From positions 1 through 64,000 of the forward strand of contig JBOEHJ010000046.1 of NCBI GenBank assembly GCA_050633905.1: 64,000 nt of DNA, given 5' to 3'. Source of the DNA: JANQPX01 sp050633905 (GTDB taxonomy: Bacteria; Pseudomonadota; Alphaproteobacteria; Geminicoccales; Geminicoccaceae). Both the position numbers and the translations under genes were made by a program. Below are positions 25,071 to 34,687 of this stretch, one piece after another (the first letter of the stretch is position 1; each line of letters opens with the position of its first letter). Below the pieces are notes generated by a model. The model was given only the letters and a program-made list of their open reading frames with translations, was not told the DNA's origin and did no database searches.

Positions 25071-25412
25071 TTAAGTGGTGTTTCCGGGCTTGGTGCTAAA
25101 GTATTTGGCGAACTTATCCTCGACTTCCTTAAAGTCGTCCGCATCGGATGGTGCGTCACCCTTCCGGGTAATATTAGGCCAGGGGCCGGTTGAATACTCG
25201 CGATTGAGCTCCAGCCATTTCTCGGCTTCGGGCTCCGTATCAGGCAGGATCGCTTCCTCAGGGCATTCCGGTTCGCAAACGCCGCAATCGATGCATTCAT
25301 CCGGATTGATCACCAGCATGTTCTCGCCTTCATAAAAGCAATCCACCGGACAGACCTCGACGCAGTCCATGTATTTGCATCTGATGCAGGCTTCGATAAC
25401 GACGTAGGTCAT
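25071..25412 (-). CDS. fdxA: Ferredoxin FdxA (7Fe type)
   Basis: 113 residues. The first cluster motif is CIRCKYMDCVEVCPVDCF, where the CxxxxxxC spacing points to a 3Fe-4S centre; the second is CIDCGVCEPECPEEAI for a 4Fe-4S centre. The C-terminal tail, with WLELNREYS and KFAKYF, is as in FdxA. It is an electron carrier of unknown partner, about 250 bases upstream of carD on the same strand. Confidence 0.94.
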   Translation of the reverse strand: MTYVVIEACIRCKYMDCVEVCPVDCFYEGENMLVINPDECIDCGVCEPECPEEAILPDTEPEAEKWLELNREYSTGPWPNITRKGDAPSDADDFKEVEDKFAKYFSTKPGNTT

Positions 25413-25586
25413 GATGGCTCCAGCAACGACGTGTCTTTAGGCGATGTTTCCGCGCCATTTGTGGCGTGTGAACGGTGGCTTGTCCAGAGGATGGTTGAGG
25501 TTTGGGGGCTTCTGAGATGATTCCAGCTCGGCTCCGCACCGGCCCCGCTTCCCCGCCCAATAACGCTTTGTAGATTAGGGCCTGCG

Positions 25587-25632
25587 CTAACCCCTCTTCC
25601 CCTCCCAANNTTGGGAGGGGAAGAGGGGTTAG
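25587..25632. repeat. Perfect 22-bp inverted repeat around an assembly gap
   Basis: The left arm 25587-25608 (starts CTAACCCCTC, ends CTCCCAA) is the exact reverse complement of the right arm 25611-25632. The two central bases are N. It lies 28 bases beyond the mutL stop codon. It may be a palindromic repeat whose loop could not be read, or an artefact of joining contigs that end in the same repeat. Confidence 0.75.
25609..25610. other. Assembly gap (NN)
   Basis: Two undetermined bases at the exact centre of an inverted repeat. The adjacency of fdxA and mutL across this point should be treated as unproven. Confidence 0.9.
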
Positions 25633-25659
25633 TCCGGAGCGCTTTGATCCGACTTTACC

Positions 25660-27507
25660 CTAACGCCGCTTGAATAACTTTTCGATGTCGCTCTCCAATA
25701 GTGCTATATAGGTAGGCCTGCCATGATTGCATTGACCGCTATTGGGTGTCGCTTCCATTTCTCTGAGCAAGGCGTTCATTTCTGGCATGGTTAACCGCCG
25801 ACCCGCCCGGACACTGCCGTGACAAGCCATGGTTGAGGCCACCCGCTCCAGAGCATCGACCAGGCTCCTGGCCTCATCCAGTTCCACCAGGTCTTCAGCG
25901 AGGTCGCGGATAAGGCGCTTGATATCAGTCTTTGCCAGCATGGCCGGCATTTCGCGCACCACGACTGCCCCTTGTCCGAAGGATTCCAGGACCAGACCGA
26001 GCCGTTCTAGGTCGTCTTGTCTCGCCTGCAGGCGCTCGATCAGATCGTCCTCAAGCTCGACCACTTCCGGCAGGAGCAGGCCCTGTCTCGGCACGCCTCG
26101 GTCATCGAGATGCGCCTTCAGTCGCTCATAGACCAGGCGCTCATGGGCGGCATGCTGATCGACTATGAGGATGCCGTCAGCGGTCTGAGAAATGATATAG
26201 GCATCGTGGATTTGTGCGCGTGCGGCGCCGAGCGGATAATGGACGAGGTCCGTCTCATCGCTCTGGGCAGGGGCATCTGTCCGCGCGGCAGGCGCACCGA
26301 GATCAAAGCGCCGATCATCGGTATCCCCACCCGGCTGATGCGTCGTTTGACCTGGAAAAGGTGCTTGGAAGCGCTGGCTTTCCTCAGCCAGGCCCAGCGA
26401 TACCGGTCTCGCAGCATAAGCCGATCTCGAGGAAGCTTGGCCGATCGGTATGGCCGGCCCTTCGGTGAAGGCACCCAAGGCAGCATCGCCGAGGCTGGTT
26501 GTGGTTCGGCAGCCCGCTTCATTCAGGCGATGCTTGATGCCCCCTATGATCAAGCCCCTGACCACGCCAGGCTCGCGAAAGCGGACTTCCGCCTTGGCCG
26601 GATGGACGTTGACATCCACACGCTCCGGCGCAAATTCTAGAAAAAGCGCTGCCATCGGTTGTCTTCCGGCAAATAACAGGTCGCCGTAAGCGGCGCGAAG
26701 GGCCGATTTTAGGAGCCGGTCCTGCACCGGACGCTGGTTGACGAACAGATGTTGATAGCGGGCATTGGGCCGGCTTTCGGTGGGCAGTCCGATATGGCCA
26801 AAGAGCCTGATGCCGTCGCGTTCCGCCTCAATCAGCAGTGAATTGGCTGAAAACGCCTTGCCCATGATCGCAGCCATGCGCCGCTCCAGGATCTCAAACA
26901 GCGCGCCGTTATCCCGATCCAGGTTCAGGAGCTGCCGGCCGTCGATAGTCAGCGTGAACCCGATACCCGGATTGGCCATGGCCAGACGTTCGATCACCTC
27001 GCGCGCAGCCTGGTTCTCGCTGCGATCCGTTTTTAGGAACTTCAATCTGGCGGGCGTTGCGAAAAAAAGATCTCTGATCTCGATCCGAGTGCCAAGGCTG
27101 CCTGGCGAGGGCGCTGGCTCTTCCGCTTGCCCCCCTTCAATCCGAAGGGCGAAGGCGGTGTCTTCGCCCTTCGGGCGGCTGGTAATGGTCATCCGGCTGA
27201 CACCGGCAAGGGCAGCAAGGGCTTCACCGCGAAAGCCGAGCGTGGCGATCCTTAAAAGATCATCGCTGTCCAGTTTGGAGGTGGCGTGGCGTTCGATGGC
27301 AAGTCGTAGCTCATCCGGCAGCATGCCCTTGCCGTCGTCGGTGACCGCGATCAATGTTCGTCCGCCGCCGGATAGCTCGATGGTGATATGACGGGCCCCG
27401 GCATCGATCGCGTTTTCGACCAGCTCCTTCACCGCAGATGCCGGCCGCTCCACGACTTCGCCCGCGGCAATCCGGTTGACGATGTGAGCTGGCAACAGGC
27501 GGATCAA
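25660..27507 (-). CDS. mutL: DNA mismatch repair protein MutL
   Basis: About 615 residues. The N-terminal GHKL ATPase has IAAGEVVERPASAVKELVENAIDAG, DDGKGM and TLGFRGEAL; the middle has NQRPVQD and VDVNVHPAKAEVRF. The C-terminal domain keeps DQHAAHERLVYE, the metal-binding DQHA(x)2E(x)4E motif of endonuclease-active MutL, plus ACHGSVRAG and CNHGRPTY. No ATG lies at the expected N-terminus; the TTG at 27507 has AAGGA nine bases upstream and gives the normal start IRLLPAHIVNRIAAGEV, so I use it. mutS is not in the window. Confidence 0.94.
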   Translation of the reverse strand: MIRLLPAHIVNRIAAGEVVERPASAVKELVENAIDAGARHITIELSGGGRTLIAVTDDGKGMLPDELRLAIERHATSKLDSDDLLRIATLGFRGEALAALAGVSRMTITSRPKGEDTAFALRIEGGQAEEPAPSPGSLGTRIEIRDLFFATPARLKFLKTDRSENQAAREVIERLAMANPGIGFTLTIDGRQLLNLDRDNGALFEILERRMAAIMGKAFSANSLLIEAERDGIRLFGHIGLPTESRPNARYQHLFVNQRPVQDRLLKSALRAAYGDLLFAGRQPMAALFLEFAPERVDVNVHPAKAEVRFREPGVVRGLIIGGIKHRLNEAGCRTTTSLGDAALGAFTEGPAIPIGQASSRSAYAARPVSLGLAEESQRFQAPFPGQTTHQPGGDTDDRRFDLGAPAARTDAPAQSDETDLVHYPLGAARAQIHDAYIISQTADGILIVDQHAAHERLVYERLKAHLDDRGVPRQGLLLPEVVELEDDLIERLQARQDDLERLGLVLESFGQGAVVVREMPAMLAKTDIKRLIRDLAEDLVELDEARSLVDALERVASTMACHGSVRAGRRLTMPEMNALLREMEATPNSGQCNHGRPTYIALLESDIEKLFKRR

Positions 27508-27557
27508 GGAAATGGGTCCTTCTTGGTCTTGGCCATGTGGCCTGTTCCGTTCTGGCC

Positions 27558-27617
27558 CTCTCCCCTCGCCCAACCCCCAATATTGTCGGACATTGCGGCT
27601 GGTTGGGCGGGGAAGAG
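27558..27617. repeat. C-rich inverted repeat upstream of mutL
   Basis: CTCTCCCCTCGCCCAACC (27558-27575) folds on GGTTGGGCGGGGAAGAG (27601-27617) with one offset base and a 25-base loop. The arms resemble those of the repeat behind mutL (CTCTTCCCC then CCCAA). It lies 50-110 bases before the mutL start. Confidence 0.6.
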
Positions 27618-27680
27618 TGTTGGTGCCGCAGCAACCATAATGCGGGCTGGAACTGGTAACTTACATTGATCGTCTAAAGA

Positions 27681-29012
27681 TTACCCTTCCGGATCGGGCG
27701 GGTTGCCAACCACGACCGTCAAGAGCGTGGACGGATCATAAAGCCTGGCTGCAACCCGTTTGATGTCCTCAAGCGTGACCGCCTCGATGAAGTCGTTGCG
27801 CTTTTCCAGATAATCAGCACCGAGGTCGCTGGCTTGCATACTGACCAGTAAGCCGGCGATTCGGTCGTTGCTGGTGAGGCGAAGCGGAAAGGAGCCTGTC
27901 AGATAGGTTTTGGCATCTTCCAGCTCCGTCTGACTGACGTCGCCCGTCGCCATGCGTTCCAATTCCTGTCCGACCACCTCAAGGGCTTCGCTCACCGAGG
28001 CATTACTGGTCCCGAGACCGCCCAGCCAGATCGGCGCGAAATCGGTTGGGTAGAGATAGCTGTAGACTGAATAGGCGAGCCCGCGCGCTTCGCGGATTTC
28101 ATTGGTGAGCCGCGAGGTGAAGCCACCGCCGCCCAGGATATGGTTGGTGACGTAGGCAGCATAGAAATCGGGATCTTCCCGTTTCATGCCCTCTTGGCCA
28201 AAGAGAATTTTGCTCTGGGGCACGTCCTGGCGGATGACGGTCATGCCCTTCGTAGCAGGCGCCATCATGCCGGGATCAAGGTCTGTGGAGGTTTCTGGCA
28301 GGCCGCCAAAAGCGTGATCGAGCAAGGGGCCAAGCTCTTCGGCGGTGATATCGCCGGCAACGCCGATCAAGAGATTGTCCTTGGCAAGCCGGCTGTCGAC
28401 GAAGTCTCGGAGATCATCGGCGGTGATTGCACCTACCGTCTCGATCGTGCCCTGGACCGGCCGGGCGTAGAGATGCCCCTCGAACGCCTTGTCGAACCAG
28501 TTTCTAGAGGCGAGGTAGTCGGGGTCCTGGGAGCGGCGCCGGAGCCCTGCTTGGATTTGACCGCGGATGCGCTCAACCGGTTCCTCATCGAAGCGTGGCT
28601 CGTTCAAAGCGAGACGGAGAAGCTCGAAGGCGCGCTCGCGGTTTTCGGTCAGGGTCTTGAGATCGCCGGTGAACGCATCGCGCCCTGCATCAAAGCTAAG
28701 CCTGATCGCGAGATCTTCGAGTTCGGTGCGAAACGCCTGGCTGTCTAGGTCGCCCGCCCCTTCGTCCAGAACGCCAGAGAGAAGATTGGCGAGGCCCTCC
28801 TTTCCATCGGGATCACCGATCGCCCCGCCCTTGAAGCGCATGGCGAGCGACATGAAGGGAATAGCGGGCTCGGCAATCAAATAGGCTTCGATGCCGCCCG
28901 GGCTGATCACATGCTGCACCTTGGTCGAAGCGTCCGCGGATTGTGCATCGAGGGTGATGGATGTCGCGGTCATGACCAGACCAAGGCAAGCGGTGCCGAT
29001 GAGCTTGAACAT
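27681..29012 (-). CDS. M16 family peptidase-like subunit without the zinc motif
   Basis: 443 residues with a signal peptide (MFKLIGTACLGLVMTATSIT). It has the M16 fold but lacks HxxEH: the equivalent region reads GKEGLANLLSGVLDEGAG. The substrate-binding segment GGGGFTSRLTNEIREARGLAYSVYS, with the Arg/Tyr pair, is kept. This is the pattern of the non-catalytic partner in two-gene M16B proteases, and the catalytic partner is directly upstream. It acts in the periplasm. The ATG at 29012 is preferred to a TTG nine bases upstream. Confidence 0.88.
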   Translation of the reverse strand: MFKLIGTACLGLVMTATSITLDAQSADASTKVQHVISPGGIEAYLIAEPAIPFMSLAMRFKGGAIGDPDGKEGLANLLSGVLDEGAGDLDSQAFRTELEDLAIRLSFDAGRDAFTGDLKTLTENRERAFELLRLALNEPRFDEEPVERIRGQIQAGLRRRSQDPDYLASRNWFDKAFEGHLYARPVQGTIETVGAITADDLRDFVDSRLAKDNLLIGVAGDITAEELGPLLDHAFGGLPETSTDLDPGMMAPATKGMTVIRQDVPQSKILFGQEGMKREDPDFYAAYVTNHILGGGGFTSRLTNEIREARGLAYSVYSYLYPTDFAPIWLGGLGTSNASVSEALEVVGQELERMATGDVSQTELEDAKTYLTGSFPLRLTSNDRIAGLLVSMQASDLGADYLEKRNDFIEAVTLEDIKRVAARLYDPSTLLTVVVGNPPDPEG

Positions 29013-29050
29013 ATCATGCAATCTCTAGCCGATCAGAAAGGGAGGAACCG

Positions 29051-30448
29051 TCATTGACGGACAGGCTGGTTTGTCGAGGCGTCGTCCATGGCCATTTCTG
29101 GCGGCGGGACGGGCTTCAACTGGCCGGTTACCGAATTGTCGAGGTTGAGCACATAATCCGCCGCCGCATTGATCTGGTCTGCGGTCACCGCAGCAATCCG
29201 TTCCGGCCAGGCTTCGACATCATCGACAGTGCGCCCTGTGGTCAGCGCGATGCCGAAGCTTCGGACCGCACCGCTCAGGCTATCACGCGCATAGACCGCT
29301 TCCGAGACCAGCCGCTTCGTCGCGCGAGAAACCTCTTCATCCGTAATGGGTTCGTCCTTCAGACGCTGCAACTCAGCATCGATTGCCGTCTCCAGCTCCT
29401 CCAGGGTCACGCCCGGAACCGGGCTGCCATAGAGGCGGAAGGTTGCTAGATCGAGGGCGCTCCCTCGGTAAAAAGCCCCCGCCGAGGTGGCGATCTTTTG
29501 TTCGATGACGAGAGCTCGATAAAGGCGCGACGTGCTGGTGCCGCCCAGGATCTCAGCCAGAATATCGAGCGGGTAGGCATACTGGGTCTCGCCGCTATTG
29601 AAACTAGGCGCCAGATAGGAGCGCATCATCGTGGGCTGATTAACCCTGGGGTCGGTCATCACGAGATCTCTTGCGGCCGATTGCGGCGGCTCTTTCACGC
29701 GCGTCCGATCAGGGATTTCCCGGGACGGGATGACGCCGTAATAGCGTTCGGCCAGCGGTTTCAGCTCGGCAGCGTCGATATCGCCGGCAACCAGCAGGAT
29801 AGCGTTGTTTGGTGCGTACCAGGTCCGATAGAATTCGAGACTGTCCTCACGGCTGTAGTCTTCGATCTCATGACGCCAGCCGATCACCGGCATGCGATAG
29901 GGATGGTGCAGAAACTGTGCTGCATTCATCTGCTCGGCAAAACGTGAGCTTGGGTCGTTGTCGACCCGCATCGAGCGCTCCTCAAGCACCACGTCGCGCT
30001 CGCGCAGCACCTCATCCTCGCCGAGGATGAGGTTGGTCATGCGATCCGCTTCCATGCGCATCACCAATTCCAGCCGGTCCTTGGCGATGGTCTGGAAATA
30101 GCCGGTGTAATCCTGCCCGGTGAAGGCGTTGTCGTTGCCACCGTTCCTCGCGACTTCCTTGGAGAATTCTCCAGAATCCAAGGTTTCGGTTGCCTTGAAC
30201 ATCAAATGTTCATGAAAATGGGGGAGGCCCGATTTGCCAAGTGGGCTATCGGCGGAGCCGATGCGGTACCAGACGTGATGGGTGACAACGGGTGCTCGCC
30301 GGTTGGTGATCACCACGACCTGCATTCCATTGGCAAGCGTAAAGGTTTCCGGATTGAACACAGCAGCCTCTGTCTGTTGGCCTGAGACGAGGAGACAGGC
30401 GACAAGGCCGATGCTGGCGCCAATCCGTCCAAGGGCGTTGATGATCAC
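29051..30448 (-). CDS. M16 family zinc metallopeptidase, catalytic subunit
   Basis: 465 residues with a signal peptide (about 1-29). The inverted zinc motif HFHEH is at residues 77-81, and the downstream glutamate lies in LVMRMEADRM / DEVLRERDVVLEERS. With the inactive partner that follows 38 bases later it should form a periplasmic heterodimeric peptidase of the PqqL/processing-protease type. The start is GTG. The gene is part of the ileS-lspA-DUF3035 run, the standard order in this class. Confidence 0.93.
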   Translation of the reverse strand: MIINALGRIGASIGLVACLLVSGQQTEAAVFNPETFTLANGMQVVVITNRRAPVVTHHVWYRIGSADSPLGKSGLPHFHEHLMFKATETLDSGEFSKEVARNGGNDNAFTGQDYTGYFQTIAKDRLELVMRMEADRMTNLILGEDEVLRERDVVLEERSMRVDNDPSSRFAEQMNAAQFLHHPYRMPVIGWRHEIEDYSREDSLEFYRTWYAPNNAILLVAGDIDAAELKPLAERYYGVIPSREIPDRTRVKEPPQSAARDLVMTDPRVNQPTMMRSYLAPSFNSGETQYAYPLDILAEILGGTSTSRLYRALVIEQKIATSAGAFYRGSALDLATFRLYGSPVPGVTLEELETAIDAELQRLKDEPITDEEVSRATKRLVSEAVYARDSLSGAVRSFGIALTTGRTVDDVEAWPERIAAVTADQINAAADYVLNLDNSVTGQLKPVPPPEMAMDDASTNQPVRQ

Positions 30449-30456
30449 GTGGCTAT

Positions 30457-31245
30457 CTACTTCAGGCTGTTGCTGGTGCTGATCGGTGTTTGTTGTCTGT
30501 GGACGATTTGAACGGCCTGTTTGGGTGGACCGTCACCCTCAGCCCCTTCGGCTGCGTCCTCAGCAGGCGGCGTCCAAGCGATCAGACTGCGAAGCAAGGC
30601 GTCATCCACACGATTTTCGCCCCGTTTCTCATCCAGCTCATCGAGATCCCGCTCTACCTTATCGCTTCGGCTCAAGAGAGCAGTTTGTCCAGCACTAGGC
30701 TCGGCCTCGACCTTCGCTTCGGCGACCTGTTCCTGCTTTGGCAGCAGAGGCGGTGATTTTTGATAGAGTTGCTGTTTCTGCAGATCTTGCTCGTCACTGA
30801 CGTCATCCGTATCGGTCGAGACCGGCTGACCGGTCAAGGTTGCTTCGGCGCGCGTTGCGGCATCCGCTGCATTTGAGGAGGAAGCACCATTCGACGATGT
30901 CGGGCTTGGATCTAGCTTGCCATCAGTGGCGGGTGCGGTGGACGGGCCGACCAGTGTTTCCCGCGCTGCATTGCTTGCCGTTGTCGCATCAGAGCGGGCC
31001 TCGCCTGGACGCGGCGGTCTAAGATTGAAATCGGGAGGAACGATTAGGGGCGGCCGCTTGACCACGGTCATTTCATCCGGGCCGTTTCTCTCGAGGTCAA
31101 ACGCTTCGCTAACCGTGTTGGCACCGCCGCAGCCACTGAGCCCAAGAGCTGTAACCAGAGCAAGTGTCGTGAATGCAACCTGGCTCGAGCGACATCGATG
31201 GGGCAAATCACCTCTCCTCACTGTCATTTTGCTGCGCGTGAACAT
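30457..31245 (-). CDS. DUF3035 lipoprotein, BamF-like
   Basis: 262 residues. A lipobox LSGC puts the lipidated Cys at 39. Directly after it comes GPDEMTVVKRPPLIVPPDF with LRPP, the conserved motif shared by BamC and the alphaproteobacterial BamF/DUF3035 lipoproteins of the outer-membrane protein assembly complex. The rest is low-complexity, rich in Ala, Ser, Gln and Glu, and likely unstructured. Membership of the Bam complex is inferred from family knowledge. It is encoded between lspA, which matures lipoproteins, and the M16 pair. Confidence 0.8.
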   Translation of the reverse strand: MFTRSKMTVRRGDLPHRCRSSQVAFTTLALVTALGLSGCGGANTVSEAFDLERNGPDEMTVVKRPPLIVPPDFNLRPPRPGEARSDATTASNAARETLVGPSTAPATDGKLDPSPTSSNGASSSNAADAATRAEATLTGQPVSTDTDDVSDEQDLQKQQLYQKSPPLLPKQEQVAEAKVEAEPSAGQTALLSRSDKVERDLDELDEKRGENRVDDALLRSLIAWTPPAEDAAEGAEGDGPPKQAVQIVHRQQTPISTSNSLK

Positions 31246-31247
31246 GC

Positions 31248-31721
31248 CTATGTAGCCTGACGCTCGGGCGACAGCAAGCTGTCGATCAGCAGCAGGCCGG
31301 CACCAATGCAGATCGCGGCATCGGCAATGTTGAAGGCGGGCCAGTGGTAACCAGCGATATGGAAGTCCAGAAAATCGACGACAGCCCCAAAGCGGATACG
31401 ATCGATCACATTGCCGAGAGCACCGCCGATCACCAGACCAAGGCCGCTTACGATTACCCAGCCTTCCGCTTGGCGGAGCCAGTAGAGCAGGCCGAGTACC
31501 ACGGCAATCGCCAATCCCGTCAAAATTAACGGTCCGGTTGATCCTGCCTCGCTGAACATGCCGAAACTGACGCCGCGGTTCCAGACCAGCACCATGTTGA
31601 AGAACGAGGTGACGGCAAAGGGCTGGTTGGCGAGGTCAAGGGGCTCCAGCACCACCCATTTGGTCAGTTGGTCGAAAACGATTACCAAAAGCGCCAGCAA
31701 AAGACCGGTACGGAGCGTCAT
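31248..31721 (-). CDS. lspA: Lipoprotein signal peptidase LspA
   Basis: 157 residues with four membrane helices. The catalytic aspartates are in GNVIDRIRFGAVVDFLD and FNIADAAICIG; DQLTKWVV and VWNRGVSFGMF are also typical. It cleaves prolipoproteins after lipidation. The ATG at 31721 has GGAAGGG upstream; the longer frame would run through the ileS 3' end. The gene starts 16 bases after the ileS stop. Confidence 0.96.
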   Translation of the reverse strand: MTLRTGLLLALLVIVFDQLTKWVVLEPLDLANQPFAVTSFFNMVLVWNRGVSFGMFSEAGSTGPLILTGLAIAVVLGLLYWLRQAEGWVIVSGLGLVIGGALGNVIDRIRFGAVVDFLDFHIAGYHWPAFNIADAAICIGAGLLLIDSLLSPERQAT

Positions 31722-31737
31722 GTCGCCAGCCCTTCCG

Positions 31738-34545
31738 TTACGCCGCTTCGAGCGTTGCGACCGCATCGGCACAGCGCGTGCAGACACTGTCAGCTTCGAG
31801 TTTTTCGAAGATCTGCCAGCAGCGTTCGCATTTCTGACCCTCGGCCAATGCAGGGACCACGGCAATCCCTGGGACGTCAGGGTCCGTATAGGTACCGGCC
31901 GGTGCTTCGCCCACCACGACATCAAGCCCACTGGTGATCGTAAGCTCGGCGCCGTCGATCGCAGCCAGGAGGTCGGCATCTTCCTGGTTCACGAAAATCT
32001 TCGGCCTGGCTTCGAGGGATGAGCCGATCCGTTTTTCCCGACGTTCGATTTCCAAAGCACCGGTGATGGCGCGGCGAAGATGGCGAATGCGCTCCCATTT
32101 TTTCGCCAGCTTCTGGTCACGCCAGCCATCGCCGATGGCCGGGAAAAGGCGGAGATGCACGCTATCGTCCTCATTCGGAAAGCGCGTTTGCCAGGCCTCC
32201 TCGGTGGTGAACACCAGAACAGGAGCGAGCCAAGCCGTGAGGCAAGAAAACAGCTGGTCTAGGACAGTTCTGGCTGCACGGCGCCGTGTGCTGTCGGAAC
32301 GATCGCAATAGAGAACGTCTTTCCGGATATCGAAATAGAAGGCGGAAAGGTCCATCGCGCAAAAATTATGCACGGTCGAATAGAGACGCGCGAAGTCGAA
32401 GCTTTCATTGGCTTCGCGCACCACTTGGTCCACCTCGACGAGCCGATGCAGCACCCACCTTTCCAATTCCGGCATGTCCGACGCGGACATGCGTTCACTT
32501 TCAATGAAGTCGGCAAGGTTTCCTAGGAGGAAGCGGAGCGTGTTTCTGAGACGGCGGTAGGCGTCCGCCTGGCCTTTCAGGATTTCCGGGCCGATGCGGA
32601 TGTCTTCGGCGTAATCGGCGCTGACTACCCAAAGCCTGAGAATATCAGCGCCCTGGTTTTTCATGAGATCCATCGGTGAGATGACATTACCCACTGACTT
32701 CGACATTTTCTTGCCCTGGGCGTCGACCACGAAGCCGTGGGTCAGGACGGCATCATAGGGGGCACGGCCACGGGTGCCGCAGCTCTCCAAGAGGGAGGAA
32801 TGGAACCAGCCGCGATGCTGATCCGAACCTTCCAGATAGAGGGACGCCGGCCACTGGAGATCATCGCGCTCTTCGAGAACAGTCGCGTGGGTGCAGCCAC
32901 TGTCGAACCAGACATCGAGGATGTCAGTCACCTGCTCATAGTCCACCGGGTTCCGTTCGGGGCCAAGGAACTGTCCGGGATCGTTAGTGAACCAGGCATC
33001 GGCGCCATCCTGCTCGAAAGCGGAAGCGATCCGGGCGTTGACCTCCTCATCCTGCAGCAGTTCGCCCGTCTCCTTATGGACGAAGACGGCAATGGGAACG
33101 CCCCAGGCGCGCTGACGCGAAACACACCAGTCCGGCCTATTCTCGATCATGGCGCGGATGCGGTTTTCACCAACAGCCGGTACCCAGCGCGTGTCGCTGA
33201 TCGCCCGCAGCGCCTTTTTCCGAAGCTCGCCATCGCCTTCCATCGGGATGAACCACTGTGGAGCTGCACGGAAGATCAACGGCGCCTTGGAACGCCAGGA
33301 ATGCGGATAGCTATGGACGAGCTTCCCTGCTACGAGCAGGGCGTTGTTTTTGGTCAGCGCCTCAAGGACCGGCTCGGCCGCCTTGAACACGTGCGTGCCT
33401 TCGAACAACGGTACATGGCGAGTATAAAGCCCGTCCTCTGCGACCGTGTCGGGGACATCGAGGCCATGTTTCAGGCCAAGCTCAAAGTCGTCAGCACCAT
33501 GCGACGGCGCGATATGCACCATGCCCGTGCCTTGTTCAGTGGTGACGAAATCCGCCGGCAGCAACGGCACCTCGAACTCGTAGCCGCCCAGACCGTGGAA
33601 AGGGTGCTTGGCAGTCGCTTCGGCCAGCGCCGAACCCTTGATGTCAGCCAGAACATTGTGTCCGGTGATTCCAGCTTCAGATGATACAGACTCCAGCAAC
33701 GCCGCCGCCAGCACCAGCTTTTCACCGACAACAGCATGGGAACCTTCGGTCACGCCGGTAACCTCGATGACCTGGTAGTCGACGTCCTCGCCGTAAGCGA
33801 CTGCACGGTTGGCAGGCATGGTCCAGGGTGTCGTCGTCCAGATAAGGACACTGGACCCTTTCAATGCTACGTCGCTGGTGGCGACCAAGGGGAACCGGAC
33901 CATGATCGTCGTGGAGGTATGGTCGTGATACTCGACCTCGGCCTCGGCGAGTGCTGTCTTCTCGACCACGGACCACATCACCGACTTACGGCCGCGATAG
34001 AGCTGGCCAGACATCACGAATTTGGCGAGTTCACGGAAAATCCCGGCCTCGGTCCCGTGTTTCATGGTGGTGTAAGGATTATCCCAATCACCGAGGCAGC
34101 CGAGACGCTTGAACTCTTCCCGCTGGACGTCAAGCCAATGCTCGGCGAATTCCCGGCACTCTTTTCGGAATTCGGCAACAGGCACGGCATCCTTGTCCTT
34201 GCCGGCTTTCCGGTATTTCTGCTCGATCTGCCACTCGATCGGCAAACCGTGACAATCCCAGCCCGGCACGTAATTCGCGTCTTTGCCCAGCATCTGCTGA
34301 TTGCGGTTGATGACGTCCTTCAAAATCTTGTTGAGCGCCGTTCCCATATGCAGATGGCCGTTCGCATAAGGCGGGCCGTCATGCAGGATAAACTTTTCCT
34401 TGCCCTTGGCCGCCGCGCGCTGACGTTTGTAAAGATCCAGCTTGGCCCATCTCGCCAGGGTTTCGGGCTCACGCGTCGGTAAGTTCGCTTTCATCGAGAA
34501 CGATGTTTTGGGCAAAAAAACGGTCGAGCGATAATCCTTGGTCAT
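31738..34545 (-). CDS. ileS: Isoleucyl-tRNA synthetase
   Basis: 935-residue class I synthetase. The HIGH-type motif is PPYANGHLHMG, the KMSKS motif is GKKMSKSVGN, the editing domain has WTTTPWTMPANRAVAYG, and the C-terminal zinc site is CERCWQIF with CTRCADAV. No T-box or other leader element was recognised in the 140 bases before it. It is followed by lspA. Confidence 0.98.
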   Translation of the reverse strand: MTKDYRSTVFLPKTSFSMKANLPTREPETLARWAKLDLYKRQRAAAKGKEKFILHDGPPYANGHLHMGTALNKILKDVINRNQQMLGKDANYVPGWDCHGLPIEWQIEQKYRKAGKDKDAVPVAEFRKECREFAEHWLDVQREEFKRLGCLGDWDNPYTTMKHGTEAGIFRELAKFVMSGQLYRGRKSVMWSVVEKTALAEAEVEYHDHTSTTIMVRFPLVATSDVALKGSSVLIWTTTPWTMPANRAVAYGEDVDYQVIEVTGVTEGSHAVVGEKLVLAAALLESVSSEAGITGHNVLADIKGSALAEATAKHPFHGLGGYEFEVPLLPADFVTTEQGTGMVHIAPSHGADDFELGLKHGLDVPDTVAEDGLYTRHVPLFEGTHVFKAAEPVLEALTKNNALLVAGKLVHSYPHSWRSKAPLIFRAAPQWFIPMEGDGELRKKALRAISDTRWVPAVGENRIRAMIENRPDWCVSRQRAWGVPIAVFVHKETGELLQDEEVNARIASAFEQDGADAWFTNDPGQFLGPERNPVDYEQVTDILDVWFDSGCTHATVLEERDDLQWPASLYLEGSDQHRGWFHSSLLESCGTRGRAPYDAVLTHGFVVDAQGKKMSKSVGNVISPMDLMKNQGADILRLWVVSADYAEDIRIGPEILKGQADAYRRLRNTLRFLLGNLADFIESERMSASDMPELERWVLHRLVEVDQVVREANESFDFARLYSTVHNFCAMDLSAFYFDIRKDVLYCDRSDSTRRRAARTVLDQLFSCLTAWLAPVLVFTTEEAWQTRFPNEDDSVHLRLFPAIGDGWRDQKLAKKWERIRHLRRAITGALEIERREKRIGSSLEARPKIFVNQEDADLLAAIDGAELTITSGLDVVVGEAPAGTYTDPDVPGIAVVPALAEGQKCERCWQIFEKLEADSVCTRCADAVATLEAA

Positions 34546-34687
34546 GACGAAGCTCTTGAAGTTGGGTCGACAACAGGCCGGAAAGAACGGGACCGGTAGC
34601 GAAGGAGGACAGTCCGTGAACGGGACGATGAGGCGTTACTTCATAATGAATCCCTGGAAAATGTCACGTCGCCTGCGCTCTTAGCCC

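Noticed and set aside
25450..25480. GGCGTGTGAACGGTGGC, resembling the start of the 3'-end repeat
   Set aside because: It does not follow a gene on that strand and the downstream TCATT and GGTATG parts are absent.
25330..25608. A 92-codon frame between mutL and fdxA
   Set aside because: It overlaps the fdxA start out of frame, touches the assembly gap, and shows no conserved features.
32737..33684. A 315-codon frame on the plus strand
   Set aside because: It is antisense to ileS; no ribosome binding site or domain.
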